Source: Ruminococcus flavefaciens (lineage in GTDB: Bacteria; Bacillota; Clostridia; Oscillospirales; Ruminococcaceae). From it: a stretch of 64,000 nucleotides of DNA. Below, piece after piece: positions 1 to 8,841 of the stretch (positions are counted from its first letter, which is position 1; each line of letters starts with the position of its first letter). The stretch spans positions 248,001-312,000 of the forward strand of contig NZ_FRCT01000001.1 of the NCBI RefSeq assembly GCF_900143025.1, in the 5' to 3' direction. Position numbers and translations under genes: made by a program. The notes beneath the pieces were generated by a model, which was not told the origin of the DNA, did no database searches, and worked only from the letters and a program-made list of their open reading frames with translations.

Positions 1-1215
1 CACTTCCGCGCTATGATGGACAAGCTTGGAATACCTATGCCTGAGGCAGGAATGGCTGTAAATGCCGATGAGGCTATCGCTATCGCAAACAAGATAGGCT
101 ATCCTGTAATGGTTCGTCCTTCCTACGTTCTCGGCGGACGCGGAATGGAGATAGTACACGATGACGAGATGATGAGAGTATACATGAATGCTGCTGTCGG
201 CGTAACTCCTGACAGACCTATCCTTATCGACCGTTTCCTCAACCACGCTACAGAGTGCGAGGCTGACGCTATTTCCGACGGTACAAACTGCTTTGTTCCT
301 GCTGTTATGGAGCATATCGAGCTTGCAGGCGTACACTCGGGCGACTCTGCTTGCATACTTCCTTCAAAGAACCTGACAGAGAAGCAGGTAGCAACTATCA
401 AGGAGTATACAAAGAAGATAGCTGTAGAGATGAACGTATGCGGTCTTATGAATATGCAGTACGCTATCGAGGGCGATACAGTATACGTGCTCGAAGCTAA
501 TCCCCGTGCATCAAGAACAGTTCCACTGGTATCAAAGGTATGCGATATCAACATGGTTCGTATCGCTACAGATATAATCACATCATCTATCACAGGCAGA
601 CCTTCTCCCGTACCTTCACTCAAGGACAAGGTGATCGGTCACTACGGCGTAAAGGAAGCTGTATTCCCGTTCAATATGTTCCCTGAGGTAGACCCGCTCC
701 TCGGACCTGAGATGCGTTCTACAGGTGAAGTTCTCGGAATTTCTCCTTCCTTCGGCGAGGCATACTACAAGGCACAGGAAGGCACAAAGAACAAGCTCCC
801 GTTAGAGGGAACAGTTCTCCTCAGTGTATGTGAAAGAGACAAGCCTGAGCTTGTAGACATCGCTAAGTCATTCAACGAGCTTGGTTTCCACATCATCGCA
901 ACAGGCAGAAGCTATGAGATGATAAAGGAAGCAGGTATCCCATGTGATAAGATATTCAAGCTTTACGAGGGCCGTCCGAATATTGCAGACCAGATCGCAA
1001 ACGGCGAGATACAGATGATAATCAATACACCTGCCGGCAAGACAAGCGTACACGATGACAGCTACATCAGAAAGGCTGCTATCAAGCACAGAATACCATA
1101 CATGACAACAATGGCTGCTGCAAAGGCAAGTGCTGAGGGTATCAAGGCTATCAAGCATAATACTCACCTCGGTGTTAAGTCACTTCAGGCACACCACGCA
1201 GATATCAAGGAATAA
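1..1215 (+). CDS. carB: Carbamoyl-phosphate synthase large subunit, C-terminal part (cut by window edge)
   Basis: The reading frame is open from base 1 (H-F-R-A-M-M-D...) to TAA at 1213-1215, so about 404 C-terminal residues of a protein usually near 1070 residues are present. The visible part holds the second ATP-grasp unit (VRPSYVLGGRGMEIV, ECEADAISDG, VYVLEANPRASRTVP) and the C-terminal MGS-like allosteric domain (IIATGRSYEMI, MIINTP near the end). In the known family this subunit makes carbamoyl phosphate from bicarbonate, ATP and ammonia supplied by the small subunit, for pyrimidine and arginine synthesis in the cytosol. The small subunit gene is presumably upstream, outside the window. 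A strong terminator follows at once, so carB ends its operon. Confidence 0.97.
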   Translation, partial: HFRAMMDKLGIPMPEAGMAVNADEAIAIANKIGYPVMVRPSYVLGGRGMEIVHDDEMMRVYMNAAVGVTPDRPILIDRFLNHATECEADAISDGTNCFVPAVMEHIELAGVHSGDSACILPSKNLTEKQVATIKEYTKKIAVEMNVCGLMNMQYAIEGDTVYVLEANPRASRTVPLVSKVCDINMVRIATDIITSSITGRPSPVPSLKDKVIGHYGVKEAVFPFNMFPEVDPLLGPEMRSTGEVLGISPSFGEAYYKAQEGTKNKLPLEGTVLLSVCERDKPELVDIAKSFNELGFHIIATGRSYEMIKEAGIPCDKIFKLYEGRPNIADQIANGEIQMIINTPAGKTSVHDDSYIRKAAIKHRIPYMTTMAAAKASAEGIKAIKHNTHLGVKSLQAHHADIKE

Positions 1216-1218
1216 TAT

Positions 1219-1250
1219 AAAAAAGTCACTTCGTATGAAGTGACTTTTTT
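1219..1250 (+). terminator. Intrinsic terminator after carB
   Basis: An 11-base perfect stem (AAAGTCACTTC with GAAGTGACTTT) and a four-base loop is followed by a T run. It starts four bases after the carB stop codon. Confidence 0.9.
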
Positions 1251-1310
1251 GCCCATTTATAGAAAGGACAAAATAAATTTGCCCAACACATATAAATAAG
1301 CTGCGAAAAT

Positions 1311-1340
1311 AAAAAATCTCCGCATCTGCGGAGGTTTTTT
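1311..1340 (-). terminator. Terminator after mscL (works in both directions)
   Basis: The stem TCTCCGCA/TGCGGAGG is flanked by an A run on the left and a T run on the right in plus-strand view. It can therefore stop mscL transcription on the minus strand and any read-through from carB. Confidence 0.85.
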
Positions 1341-1353
1341 ATGTAAAGATGGA

Positions 1354-1776
1354 TTATTTCTTTTCGTTCTGAGCCTTGAGAAGATCTCTGATCTCTGTGA
1401 GAAGAACCTCTTCCTTTGGTGGTTCAGCAGGCTTTTCTTCTTCCTTCTTCTTGCCGATAGCCATAGCCTTGTTTACAGCCTTGATGATGCAGAAGAGAAT
1501 GATAGCGATAATAAGGAAGTTAAGTACAGCGGAAATGAATGCACCGTAGTTAAAGTCAACGCCTGCAACAGTGAATTTACCGCCGACGAGCTGCATTACA
1601 CCGTTTTCGTCCTTCTCCGCACCGCCTGTAATAACAGCGATAAGAGGATTGATGAAATTATCGGTAAGAGAGCTTACGATGCTTCCGAAAGCAGCACCGA
1701 TGATAACACCGATAGCCATGTCCATAACGTTGCCCTTGAGTGCGAATTCTTTGAATTCTTGTAAAAACTTCTTCAT
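1354..1776 (-). CDS. mscL: Large-conductance mechanosensitive channel MscL
   Basis: The 140-residue protein starts MKKFLQEFKEFALKGNVMDM and continues with AIGVIIGAAFGSIVSSLTDN, the conserved N-terminal helix and pore-lining first membrane segment of MscL. A second membrane segment (about residues 74-98, FISAVLNFLIIAIILFCIIKA) and a charged cytoplasmic tail ending KKEEEKPAEP...EIRDLLK follow. MscL opens under membrane tension and releases solutes during hypo-osmotic shock. Length and order match the family. The Shine-Dalgarno-like AAGGAG lies rather far upstream (about 12 bases). The gene is 41 bases downstream of the zinc-ribbon gene on the same strand and probably shares its promoter. Confidence 0.97.
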   Translation of the reverse strand: MKKFLQEFKEFALKGNVMDMAIGVIIGAAFGSIVSSLTDNFINPLIAVITGGAEKDENGVMQLVGGKFTVAGVDFNYGAFISAVLNFLIIAIILFCIIKAVNKAMAIGKKKEEEKPAEPPKEEVLLTEIRDLLKAQNEKK

Positions 1777-1817
1777 TTTTTACAACATCTCCTTAAAATG
1801 TGTTAGATAAATATTTA

Positions 1818-3407
1818 TTAAAATTCCGGCAAGCCGGGAATTTCCGATTTATTGGTTTTCTTGGCTTTCATTTCTTCTGGAAGCTCAATGGCATCTATTT
1901 CGTCGTTATAGGTCTTGGGCTTTTTGGGCATAGCCTCAACAGCTCTGTCTGCCTGCGCCATCATAGAGCCTGTACGCTGTTTTGGGGTATTTGCCTGCAA
2001 TTCATTTGGATCAGCCATACCTGCTGATGTCATAACGTTCCATGATTTGCGTTCTTCGTTAGCGCGGAGCTCAGATGCATCGACGCTCTTGGTAGAACCC
2101 ATATAATTGAAGCGACGCTGTTCTTTTTTTGCTTCGAGAGCGGACGTATCGCCGACCTCTGCCGAACGCATGAACATCTTGTTGTATTTTGACTCTTCGT
2201 TTTTCTTCAGCTTGCTTGCGTCAACAAGGGGAGTATCGTTCATGTAGGATACTTTTTTCTTTTCGGGACGCTTTAAGCTTTCCGGACTCTCATTGCGCTT
2301 GCCGAAGAAGTCATTGGTAGGATCGGTCTCTGCGTGTTCTGTAGCCTTGCCGCCGTCGAAAAACTCCCAGAAATCGTCAGGGACTTCGACCTTGTTCTTA
2401 TCCTCGACAGGAGGAGGAACGGGCTGGTTCATCTGCATACCGCCCATTTGCGGCATAACAGGCAGAACTCCCATAGCAGGCATACCGTTCATATCAGCTA
2501 TCTCGGCAGTCTGTGCAGGATTTATTATGACGGGCTGACCATAGACGGGCATACCGTTCTGATCGTAGCCGATAATCTGCGGCTGTGCATACATAACGGG
2601 CTGACCGTAAACGGGCATACCGTTCTGATCGTAGCCGATAATCTGCGGCTGACCGTACATAACAGGCTGGCTGTAAACGGGCATACCATTTTGGTCATAG
2701 CCGATAATCTGCGGCTGTGCATACATAACAGGCTGAGGCATACCCTGTATACCTCCCTGTGCAGGAATACCCTGCATACCATTCTGTGCAGGGATCCCCT
2801 GCATACCGTTCGGCTGAGGGATACTCTGCATACCGCCCTGTGACGGTATACCCTGCATAGTATTCTGCTGCGGCAAGCCCTGCATACCATTCTGTGCAGG
2901 CATACCCTGCATCATGCTGTTTGGCGCAGGTATACCCTGCATACCTCCCTGAACAGGTATACCCTGCATCATACCCTGCGGTGATATAGGCTGCATACCG
3001 GCGGGAGCAGGAATACCCTGCATACCGCCCTGCTGGAGATATGGATTTGCGTTGTTCATCTGAGCCTGACGAACAGCTCTTGACTGTTCAGGGAGAGTAA
3101 CTCTTCCTGTATCAAGCTTAGGAATAAAAGGCTCGTCGAAGCTGCTGAAATCGAACTCTTCGTCCGTATCGTTCAGCTCGTCGGCAGTATAAAGGTCTGA
3201 AGAAGAATCGTGAGAAGGGGTATCGCTTATAGTAAATGTGCCGCTTCCGAAGGAAAAACTGTTTGATGCAGGATCTTCCTCGGAGTAATAGCCGCCCATA
3301 TCTAACTGTTCAATGTTAATATCCTGCGGATCTTCAAGGTTAACGCCGCATTTAACGCAGAACTTGAAACCCGCTTCGTTGTCTGTTCCGCACCGTGGAC
3401 ATTTCAT
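1818..3407 (-). CDS. Zinc-ribbon protein with Met/Gln/Gly-rich repeats and a repeated C-terminal motif
   Basis: The 529-residue protein has no recognised enzyme domain. It opens with a zinc ribbon (CPRCG...FCVKCG, residues about 3-21), then an acidic low-complexity stretch. A long tract of QGGMQGIPAQNG-like units follows, then three near-identical 22-residue units containing QPQIIGYDQNGMPVY. The last 145 residues carry four related motifs of 20-25 residues of the form M..T..VDAS.L..NEE.K, followed by a short charged tail. There is no signal peptide or membrane segment, so it is probably cytoplasmic. I chose ATG at 3407 because AGGAG lies eight bases upstream; a GTG at 3416 overlaps that site. 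It leads an operon with mscL. Its function is unknown; a scaffold or envelope-stress role would be a guess. Confidence 0.8.
   Translation of the reverse strand: MKCPRCGTDNEAGFKFCVKCGVNLEDPQDINIEQLDMGGYYSEEDPASNSFSFGSGTFTISDTPSHDSSSDLYTADELNDTDEEFDFSSFDEPFIPKLDTGRVTLPEQSRAVRQAQMNNANPYLQQGGMQGIPAPAGMQPISPQGMMQGIPVQGGMQGIPAPNSMMQGMPAQNGMQGLPQQNTMQGIPSQGGMQSIPQPNGMQGIPAQNGMQGIPAQGGIQGMPQPVMYAQPQIIGYDQNGMPVYSQPVMYGQPQIIGYDQNGMPVYGQPVMYAQPQIIGYDQNGMPVYGQPVIINPAQTAEIADMNGMPAMGVLPVMPQMGGMQMNQPVPPPVEDKNKVEVPDDFWEFFDGGKATEHAETDPTNDFFGKRNESPESLKRPEKKKVSYMNDTPLVDASKLKKNEESKYNKMFMRSAEVGDTSALEAKKEQRRFNYMGSTKSVDASELRANEERKSWNVMTSAGMADPNELQANTPKQRTGSMMAQADRAVEAMPKKPKTYNDEIDAIELPEEMKAKKTNKSEIPGLPEF
2531..2728 (-). 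repeat. Three tandem 66-base units inside the zinc-ribbon gene
   Basis: Three almost identical in-frame units of 66 bases (starts at 2531, 2597, 2663) encode 22 residues each around IIGYDQNGMPVY. They differ at few positions, which points to recent expansion by slippage or unequal recombination. Copy number may vary between strains. Confidence 0.9.
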
Positions 3408-3438
3408 AGAGATCACTCCTTAACGCGAAGATGACAAA

Positions 3439-3470
3439 GACCGCACAGCCGTATCCCCAACGGAGCGGTC
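3439..3470 (-). other. Leader hairpin upstream of the zinc-ribbon gene
   Basis: GACCGC and GCGGTC arms, with a further GCCGT/ACGG pairing inside, form a hairpin in the 5' untranslated region between promoter and start codon. It has no T run and I cannot assign it to a known riboswitch class. Confidence 0.45.
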
Positions 3471-3516
3471 ATAATTAGTCGCTTAATTAAAGAATTTGTC
3501 TATACTCTCACAATAT

Positions 3517-3545
3517 ATTATAACATTTTCTTAACGCATTTTCAA
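3517..3545 (-). promoter_or_regulatory. Promoter for the zinc-ribbon gene and mscL
   Basis: On the minus strand TTGAAA (3545-3540) is separated by 17 bases from TATAAT (3522-3517), about 110 bases upstream of the start codon. Confidence 0.7.
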
Positions 3546-3900
3546 GTGATTTAAAAAAGATTGTGCAATACGGTGTTAATTGCTCTATCCTTTTTGTGAA
3601 GATTAACACTATATTATATGGACTATAAGCGCTTAACTTTTTTATATATCATTCCGCTCTGTTATGTAAGTATTAAGAAAATTGTCGAAAGCTCACAATT
3701 TGTAGATTTTATCGACACAGACAATACTGCACCTTTACAAATATATGTGCCAAACACTATATTTTCGGCGATAAATATGATATAATATATCTACACGTCC
3801 ATTTATACGGGATTTATAGAGATAAAAGAACAAAAGCAAGCGGAACATAAGCGTTCCCCAATGACGCGGCTGCCTTTGAGCAGCGGAATGGAGCAGACAT
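3546..3900 (+). other. Intergenic region with the leader of the carboxypeptidase gene
   Basis: This AT-rich divergent gap holds a good -10 box TATAAT at 3781-3786 with only a weak -35. Two short hairpins follow in the leader: GGAAC/GTTCC near 3841-3856 and GCTGC/GCAGC near 3868-3883. I looked for the consensus of common wall-hydrolase riboswitches and did not find a convincing match. I see nothing else here. Confidence 0.4.
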
Positions 3901-5019
3901 ATGTCCAAAAAGAAAATAAGCAAGGAAAAGAGTATACAACACGCAAAAATGACGACAGAGATAGTGATAAGTCTTGTTCTTGTCGGAGCCTGTGCATTCT
4001 TTATCAGGAACGGTTTAAACCATACCAAGAAGATAGAGCCTTCACCGTATGTTGAACAGAAAGCGGCAGATATCGAAGATCCTACAGCCACTACTCTTCC
4101 CGACCCGAATCAGACTATATACGAATCACTCTCTGTTGAGACAAAGAGCAAATTCCGCGGAGATCTTATCCTCGTTAATAAGGAGCACCAGTATTTCGGC
4201 GGCAGTGAAGATCTCGTAAGCATAACGGATATGAATTATGAGAACGAGATAGACTGTTTCAGTGCAGTTGATTCGACCTATACTATACTCAGACAGGTCT
4301 ACGGTCCTATGACAAAAATGATACAGGACTTCTATGAACTGTATCATAACGATACGCTGCTTATTTACGGCTCATACAGAACAACGGATTTCCAGCAGGA
4401 ACTCTATGATAATGACGTTGCCAACAACGGCGGCGAGGAGTCTACAAGAGTTGCAAAGGCAGGCTTCAGCGAGCATGAAACAGGACTTGCCTTCGATTTC
4501 AGTGAGACCGAAAACAACGATTATCAGGGCACAGGCGATTTTGAATGGATAAACGCTAATTGCTATAAATACGGATTTATCGTGCGTTATACCTCCAGCA
4601 AGGAAAAGATAACAGGCTTTCAGAACGAGCCTTGGCATTTCCGCTATGTAGGCATACCACACGCATATTATATGGACTCAAACGACCTTTGTCTTGAGGA
4701 GTATATCGACCTTATCCGTGAGCACCCATATGATAAGCTGAAGGATCATCTTGAATTCTCAGATGACAAGGGCAATGATTATGAGGTCTACTTTGTAAAA
4801 TCCGACGACGGAAGCGATAAGACGACAGTTCCCGTGCCGGCAGGCGTAAGATACGAAATATCGGGAAATAACGTTGACGGCTTCATAGTAACCGTATACA
4901 AGGGTCAGAAGCCTATAGTTGAAGAAACGCCTACAAAGACATTTGAGGATACCTCCGAGGAAAACACTGAAAACAGCGAAGATACAGACTCTGAGGAAAC
5001 CGAGGAATATAACGAATAA
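3901..5019 (+). CDS. Membrane-anchored D-alanyl-D-alanine carboxypeptidase, VanY/M15 type
   Basis: The 372-residue protein has a short basic N-terminus and one membrane segment (about residues 20-37), then an extracytoplasmic M15 zinc peptidase domain. The diagnostic motifs are SEHETGLAFDF (His192, Asp199) and EPWHF (His246), the usual three zinc ligands, with YGSYRTTDFQQELYD just upstream. Known relatives remove the terminal D-Ala from peptidoglycan stem peptides. The C-terminal 100 residues form an extra domain ending in a Glu/Thr/Asp-rich tail. GGAG seven bases before ATG supports the start. The gene stands alone, with its own terminator. It is not near vancomycin-resistance genes, so wall maturation or recycling is more likely than resistance. 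Confidence 0.9.
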   Translation: MSKKKISKEKSIQHAKMTTEIVISLVLVGACAFFIRNGLNHTKKIEPSPYVEQKAADIEDPTATTLPDPNQTIYESLSVETKSKFRGDLILVNKEHQYFGGSEDLVSITDMNYENEIDCFSAVDSTYTILRQVYGPMTKMIQDFYELYHNDTLLIYGSYRTTDFQQELYDNDVANNGGEESTRVAKAGFSEHETGLAFDFSETENNDYQGTGDFEWINANCYKYGFIVRYTSSKEKITGFQNEPWHFRYVGIPHAYYMDSNDLCLEEYIDLIREHPYDKLKDHLEFSDDKGNDYEVYFVKSDDGSDKTTVPVPAGVRYEISGNNVDGFIVTVYKGQKPIVEETPTKTFEDTSEENTENSEDTDSEETEEYNE

Positions 5020-5027
5020 CTGATACC

Positions 5028-5055
5028 AAAGCGGACGAGCATCGTCCGCTTTTTT
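5028..5055 (+). terminator. Terminator after the carboxypeptidase gene
   Basis: AAAGCGGACGA and TCGTCCGCTTT form an 11-base stem with a short loop and a following T run. Confidence 0.9.
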
Positions 5056-5113
5056 CATACATGGGAAAGCGTGTAATCATGGTCATAATTGAGGAATGAC
5101 CACAATTTTTGGT

Positions 5114-5142
5114 TTGACATATGTATAGACATATATTATAAT
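5114..5142 (+). promoter_or_regulatory. Promoter of the LRR-dockerin gene
   Basis: TTGACA (5114-5119), a 17-base spacer and TATAAT (5137-5142) exactly match the housekeeping consensus. A strong AAAGGAG lies at 5165-5171, ten bases before the ATG at 5181. Confidence 0.9.
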
Positions 5143-5180
5143 AATATTTATATATATATGTAATAAAGGAGCGATAGATA

Positions 5181-8100
5181 ATGCTTAGAAAAAGTAAAAT
5201 CACAGCAGCCGCATTAAGTGCAGTTATGTGCCTTACAGCGGTAACGCCATGCAGTGCGGACTGTGCTGACAAAAACACTGCCTCCACATATGCAGGGATA
5301 GTATCAATTGCAGCAGGCAGCAAGGTCAGAGCTGATGCAGCCGTTACTTCCACGACAACGGTAAAAGCTTCGTCAGCGACTACTACTACAAAAGCCGGAT
5401 CATCGACCACAACAACAACTAAAGCGTCAACTACAACCACTTCCAAAACTACAGCAAAGACTTCAACATCAACTACCACCACAACTACAGCACCTAAAAC
5501 CACCGACATCAAGACAGAGGTGCTGGAGGAGGGCACGCTTGGAGCAGCTATAAGCTATACCCTTTATACCGACGGAAAGCTTGTTATAAGCGGAAGCGGC
5601 AATATGAAGGATTTCAGCTCGACTCCATTCAAGAATCCGGAAAAGATAAAGAAGGCTGTAATAAAGAATGAGGGCGAAAAGGGTATAACCTCAATAGGTG
5701 AGAATACCTTTACGGACTGTACAGCCATGAAGGAGATAGCTCTTCCCGATACCATAACCACCATAGGCAATTATGCGTTCAATAATTCGGGCATAGAAAG
5801 CATAACAGTTCCCGCATCTGTAATAAGTCTGGGTACAAGAGCATTTCAGAACTGCACAGCTCTTACAAAAGCTGTTATCGAGGGAAAGAACACGATTATC
5901 GGTGAATACCTGTTCAACAAGTGTATTGCCCTTAAAGACCTTACACTCCCGTTTGCAGGCTACACTCTTGACAGCGTGAACAAGGGCGGCAGTATATGGC
6001 TGGGATATCTGTTCTTTGATGAGGTCAAGGATAAGACCTACGATGTCATCGGATTTAACGGAGCTACAAGAAGTATCCCGAAATCCCTTGAAAGCGTCAC
6101 TATCACAGGCGGCGAACTTATACCTTCATATGCATTTGACGGATTTCGCTCATTGAAGAAGGTATCTCTCCCTGAAAGTATCACAGCTATAGGAAATGCT
6201 TCATTCTCTAACTGTGTATTTATGGAAGACTTCAAAATGCCTTCAAAGGTGACTTCTATCGGCGGCTCAGCCTTCAACAACTGCGGAAAGATAGTTGTTG
6301 ATATCCCCGAGGAAACAACAAGCATCGGAAGCTACACATTTGCAAACTGCGTATCCATAGAGGAGATAAATGTTCCCGAGTGTACAAAGACTATCGGCGA
6401 ACACGCATTTGACGGCTGTATTTCACTGAAAAAGGCGGTCATCAGCGGCGGCGCTGAAGGAATAGGCTATTATCTGTTCAACAGATGTATCGCTCTTAAA
6501 GACCTTACACTTCCATTTGCAGGCTACACTCTTGACAGTGTGAACAAGGGCGGAAATATCTGGCTTGGATATCTTTTCCTTGACTCAGTAGCCGAAGAGG
6601 GCGAGTTCGATGACGACTTTGTTCATTCCTATACATATGATGTAGCCGGATTTAACGGAGCGACAAGAAGTATCCCGAAATCCCTTGAAAATATCACTAT
6701 CACAGGCGGCAGTCTTATACCTTCATATGCATTTGACGGCTTCCGTTCATTGAAGAAGATATCCGTTCCTGATAGTATAGCATCTATCGGCACATCTGCT
6801 TTTTCAAACTGTGTTCAGCTGAAGGATTTCAAAATGCCAACTAAGGTGACATCTATTGCAAACTCCGCTTTCAATAACTGCAAGGTGCTGGATACATATA
6901 TCCCCGAGGGAGTCACAGAGATCGGCGAATATGCGTTTGCAGGCTGTGAGGCTATTACAGAGATAACCGTTCCAAAGTCTGCAAAGAGTCTCGGCACATA
7001 CGCATTTTCGGACTGTACTTCGCTTAAAAAAGCTGTTATAAACAATTGCAGCGAGGGTATAGGCGAGTATGTATTTAATGAATGTGCGTCCCTTGAAGAT
7101 ATCACCATGCCATATGCAGGCTTCAGCCTTGATGGTGTAAATGAGGGCGGCAATATCTGGCTGGGATATCTGTTCTTAAACGGCGAAAATGATGAGAAAT
7201 TCTATTCGGCAAACGGCTTTAACGGCGCAGAAAGACGTATCCCTAAAACACTGAAAAGCATAACGGTTACAGGCGGCAAGCGGATACCGTCCCACGCTTT
7301 TGAAAATTTCGTGTCACTGGAGACAATATCTGTTCCTGATGATATCACAGCTATCGGAACAGCTTCATTCTCGAACTGCATTTCGCTTTCAGACTTCAAA
7401 ATGCCTTCAAAGGCTGCAACTATTGATGCTTATGCCTTCAATAACTGCAAAAAGCTTGCAGCCGATATACCTAAGGTGACAACAAACATCGGAGATCATG
7501 CATTTGCAGGCTGTGAATCCATTAAAGAGATAAACGTACCTGCCTGCACAGAGACTGTCGGAAACAATGCATTTGACAGCTGTACTGCGCTGAAAAAGGC
7601 AGTTATCAACGGCGGCAGCAAAAGTATCGGACTTTACCTGTTCAATAAATGCACCGCTCTTGAGGAGCTTACACTTCCGTATGCAGATTTCAGTGCTGAT
7701 TCCGAGAACTCCTTGGTATGGCTCGGACATCTGTTTTATGATAATGCAGAGGGAACCTATGCGGCAGCCGGTTATAACGGCGCAGTCCGCTATATCCCCG
7801 AGAGCCTTAACAGTATAACGGTATCGGGCGGCAAGAATATTCCCGACAATGCTTTTGATGGTTTTGCAAAGGTGGATAATTTCACACTTCCAAAGACTGC
7901 GAAGCAGATAGGACAGAATGCGTTCAAGGACTGCGAGGGCATACTCAACGTATTCTACCCCGATACGGAAAAAGCTTGGGAGTCTGTAACGGTAAACGCA
8001 GGCAATGAAAGCATTGACGGCAAGGTAAGATTTCTCAATTCCAAGGGAGAATACGAGAACGTAGTTACCACATCGACTGTATCAACAACAACTACTACTA

Positions 8101-8480
8101 CGACGACTACAACAACTACCACAACATCAAAGACAACAACGACCTCAAAAACAACAACCACTTCAACAAGTACAACAACTGCACCTGTGACAACTACGCC
8201 CCCCGAAGAGGACTACCTTCTCGGTGACGTAAATAACAATAAGCACGTAGACGCAGTTGACGCTTCTATCGTACTTGCATATTACGCAAAGGCATCAACA
8301 GGCGGCGGAGACTTCACAGACAAGCAGAAAAAGGCAGCAGATGTGAACAAGGACGGACTTGTAGACGCAGTTGACGCATCGAATATCCTCTCATACTATG
8401 CGTATGTATCAACATTCCACGGTGAAGGAAAGGTACAGAGCATTTCCGAGTATATAGAGCAGAAAAACAATAAAAAGTAA
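5181..8480 (+). CDS. Secreted BspA-type leucine-rich-repeat protein with C-terminal dockerin
   Basis: The 1099-residue protein has an N-terminal signal peptide (MLRKSKITAAALSAVMCLTA..., likely cut near residue 28). A Thr/Ser-rich linker (about 60-112) is followed by a long array of LRR_5 repeats (SIGENTFTDCTAMKEIALPD-type units) to about residue 955. A second poly-Thr linker (about 960-1005) and a dockerin (about 1012-1080) complete it. The dockerin has two calcium-loop repeats, DVNNNKHVDAVDASIVLAYY and DVNKDGLVDAVDASNILSYY. The LRR array consists of four larger modules, each holding a WLGYLF or WLGHLF motif, with a period of roughly 560-600 bases. Dockerins bind cohesins on scaffoldins, so the protein is probably displayed on the cell surface or cellulosome. 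No catalytic domain is visible; binding or adhesion is inferred. Confidence 0.93.
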   Translation: MLRKSKITAAALSAVMCLTAVTPCSADCADKNTASTYAGIVSIAAGSKVRADAAVTSTTTVKASSATTTTKAGSSTTTTTKASTTTTSKTTAKTSTSTTTTTTAPKTTDIKTEVLEEGTLGAAISYTLYTDGKLVISGSGNMKDFSSTPFKNPEKIKKAVIKNEGEKGITSIGENTFTDCTAMKEIALPDTITTIGNYAFNNSGIESITVPASVISLGTRAFQNCTALTKAVIEGKNTIIGEYLFNKCIALKDLTLPFAGYTLDSVNKGGSIWLGYLFFDEVKDKTYDVIGFNGATRSIPKSLESVTITGGELIPSYAFDGFRSLKKVSLPESITAIGNASFSNCVFMEDFKMPSKVTSIGGSAFNNCGKIVVDIPEETTSIGSYTFANCVSIEEINVPECTKTIGEHAFDGCISLKKAVISGGAEGIGYYLFNRCIALKDLTLPFAGYTLDSVNKGGNIWLGYLFLDSVAEEGEFDDDFVHSYTYDVAGFNGATRSIPKSLENITITGGSLIPSYAFDGFRSLKKISVPDSIASIGTSAFSNCVQLKDFKMPTKVTSIANSAFNNCKVLDTYIPEGVTEIGEYAFAGCEAITEITVPKSAKSLGTYAFSDCTSLKKAVINNCSEGIGEYVFNECASLEDITMPYAGFSLDGVNEGGNIWLGYLFLNGENDEKFYSANGFNGAERRIPKTLKSITVTGGKRIPSHAFENFVSLETISVPDDITAIGTASFSNCISLSDFKMPSKAATIDAYAFNNCKKLAADIPKVTTNIGDHAFAGCESIKEINVPACTETVGNNAFDSCTALKKAVINGGSKSIGLYLFNKCTALEELTLPYADFSADSENSLVWLGHLFYDNAEGTYAAAGYNGAVRYIPESLNSITVSGGKNIPDNAFDGFAKVDNFTLPKTAKQIGQNAFKDCEGILNVFYPDTEKAWESVTVNAGNESIDGKVRFLNSKGEYENVVTTSTVSTTTTTTTTTTTTTTSKTTTTSKTTTTSTSTTTAPVTTTPPEEDYLLGDVNNNKHVDAVDASIVLAYYAKASTGGGDFTDKQKKAADVNKDGLVDAVDASNILSYYAYVSTFHGEGKVQSISEYIEQKNNKK

Positions 8481-8575
8481 GCGTAGCAATTGCTGATATA
8501 AGAAATGGTTCGGTACTCATATAGAAGTTTTCGGACAACTATGATGAAAGACACATTCAGCGGACTATAATAAAG

Positions 8576-8612
8576 AAAGACAGATACTTCATAAGAGGTA
8601 TCTGTCTTTTTA
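8576..8612 (+). terminator. Terminator after the LRR-dockerin gene
   Basis: AAAGACAGATAC pairs with GTATCTGTCTTT across a small ATAA-topped loop and is followed by a T run. It lies about 95 bases past the stop codon. Confidence 0.85.
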
Positions 8613-8659
8613 TATGCAATTCTATGGCATTGTTATCGCGGCAGTATAAATATCAATTT

Positions 8660-8675
8660 GTTAGTATTTGCTAAC
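8660..8675. promoter_or_regulatory. Palindrome GTTAG-N6-CTAAC, possible operator
   Basis: The inverted repeat GTTAG TATTTG CTAAC lies about 64 bases upstream of the -35 box of the next gene. The same arms and spacing occur at the eno promoter (42463-42478). The protein that would bind is unknown. Confidence 0.4.
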
Positions 8676-8738
8676 GAAAATGATGTATTTAACGCAGAAC
8701 AGGCGAAAACGGCGCATGAAAATTTTTTTGGAAAAAAC

Positions 8739-8767
8739 TTGACAAACTGAAAAAAGTGTGATATAAT
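8739..8767 (+). promoter_or_regulatory. Promoter of the first tandem lipoprotein gene
   Basis: TTGACA (8739-8744), a 17-base spacer and TATAAT (8762-8767). The rest of 8481-8841 holds only the preceding terminator and the palindrome above. Confidence 0.9.
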
Positions 8768-8841
8768 TCATAATGTCGAAAGGTTCAAACGAACTTATCA
8801 AGAGTTAGAAAGAACCCAATGTATTTATGGAGGAAATAATT

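Noticed and set aside
2531..2728. Three regular 66-base repeats as a possible CRISPR array
   Set aside because: Units are contiguous, in frame and protein coding, with no spacers and no cas genes.
3780..3900. Riboswitch in the leader of the VanY-type gene
   Set aside because: The two small hairpins do not match the c-di-GMP, c-di-AMP or other classes I can recall in order and spacing.
7955..8161. Antisense frame rich in Val through the Thr-rich linker of the LRR protein
   Set aside because: It is the mirror of poly-Thr codons and has no start signal; low complexity explains it.
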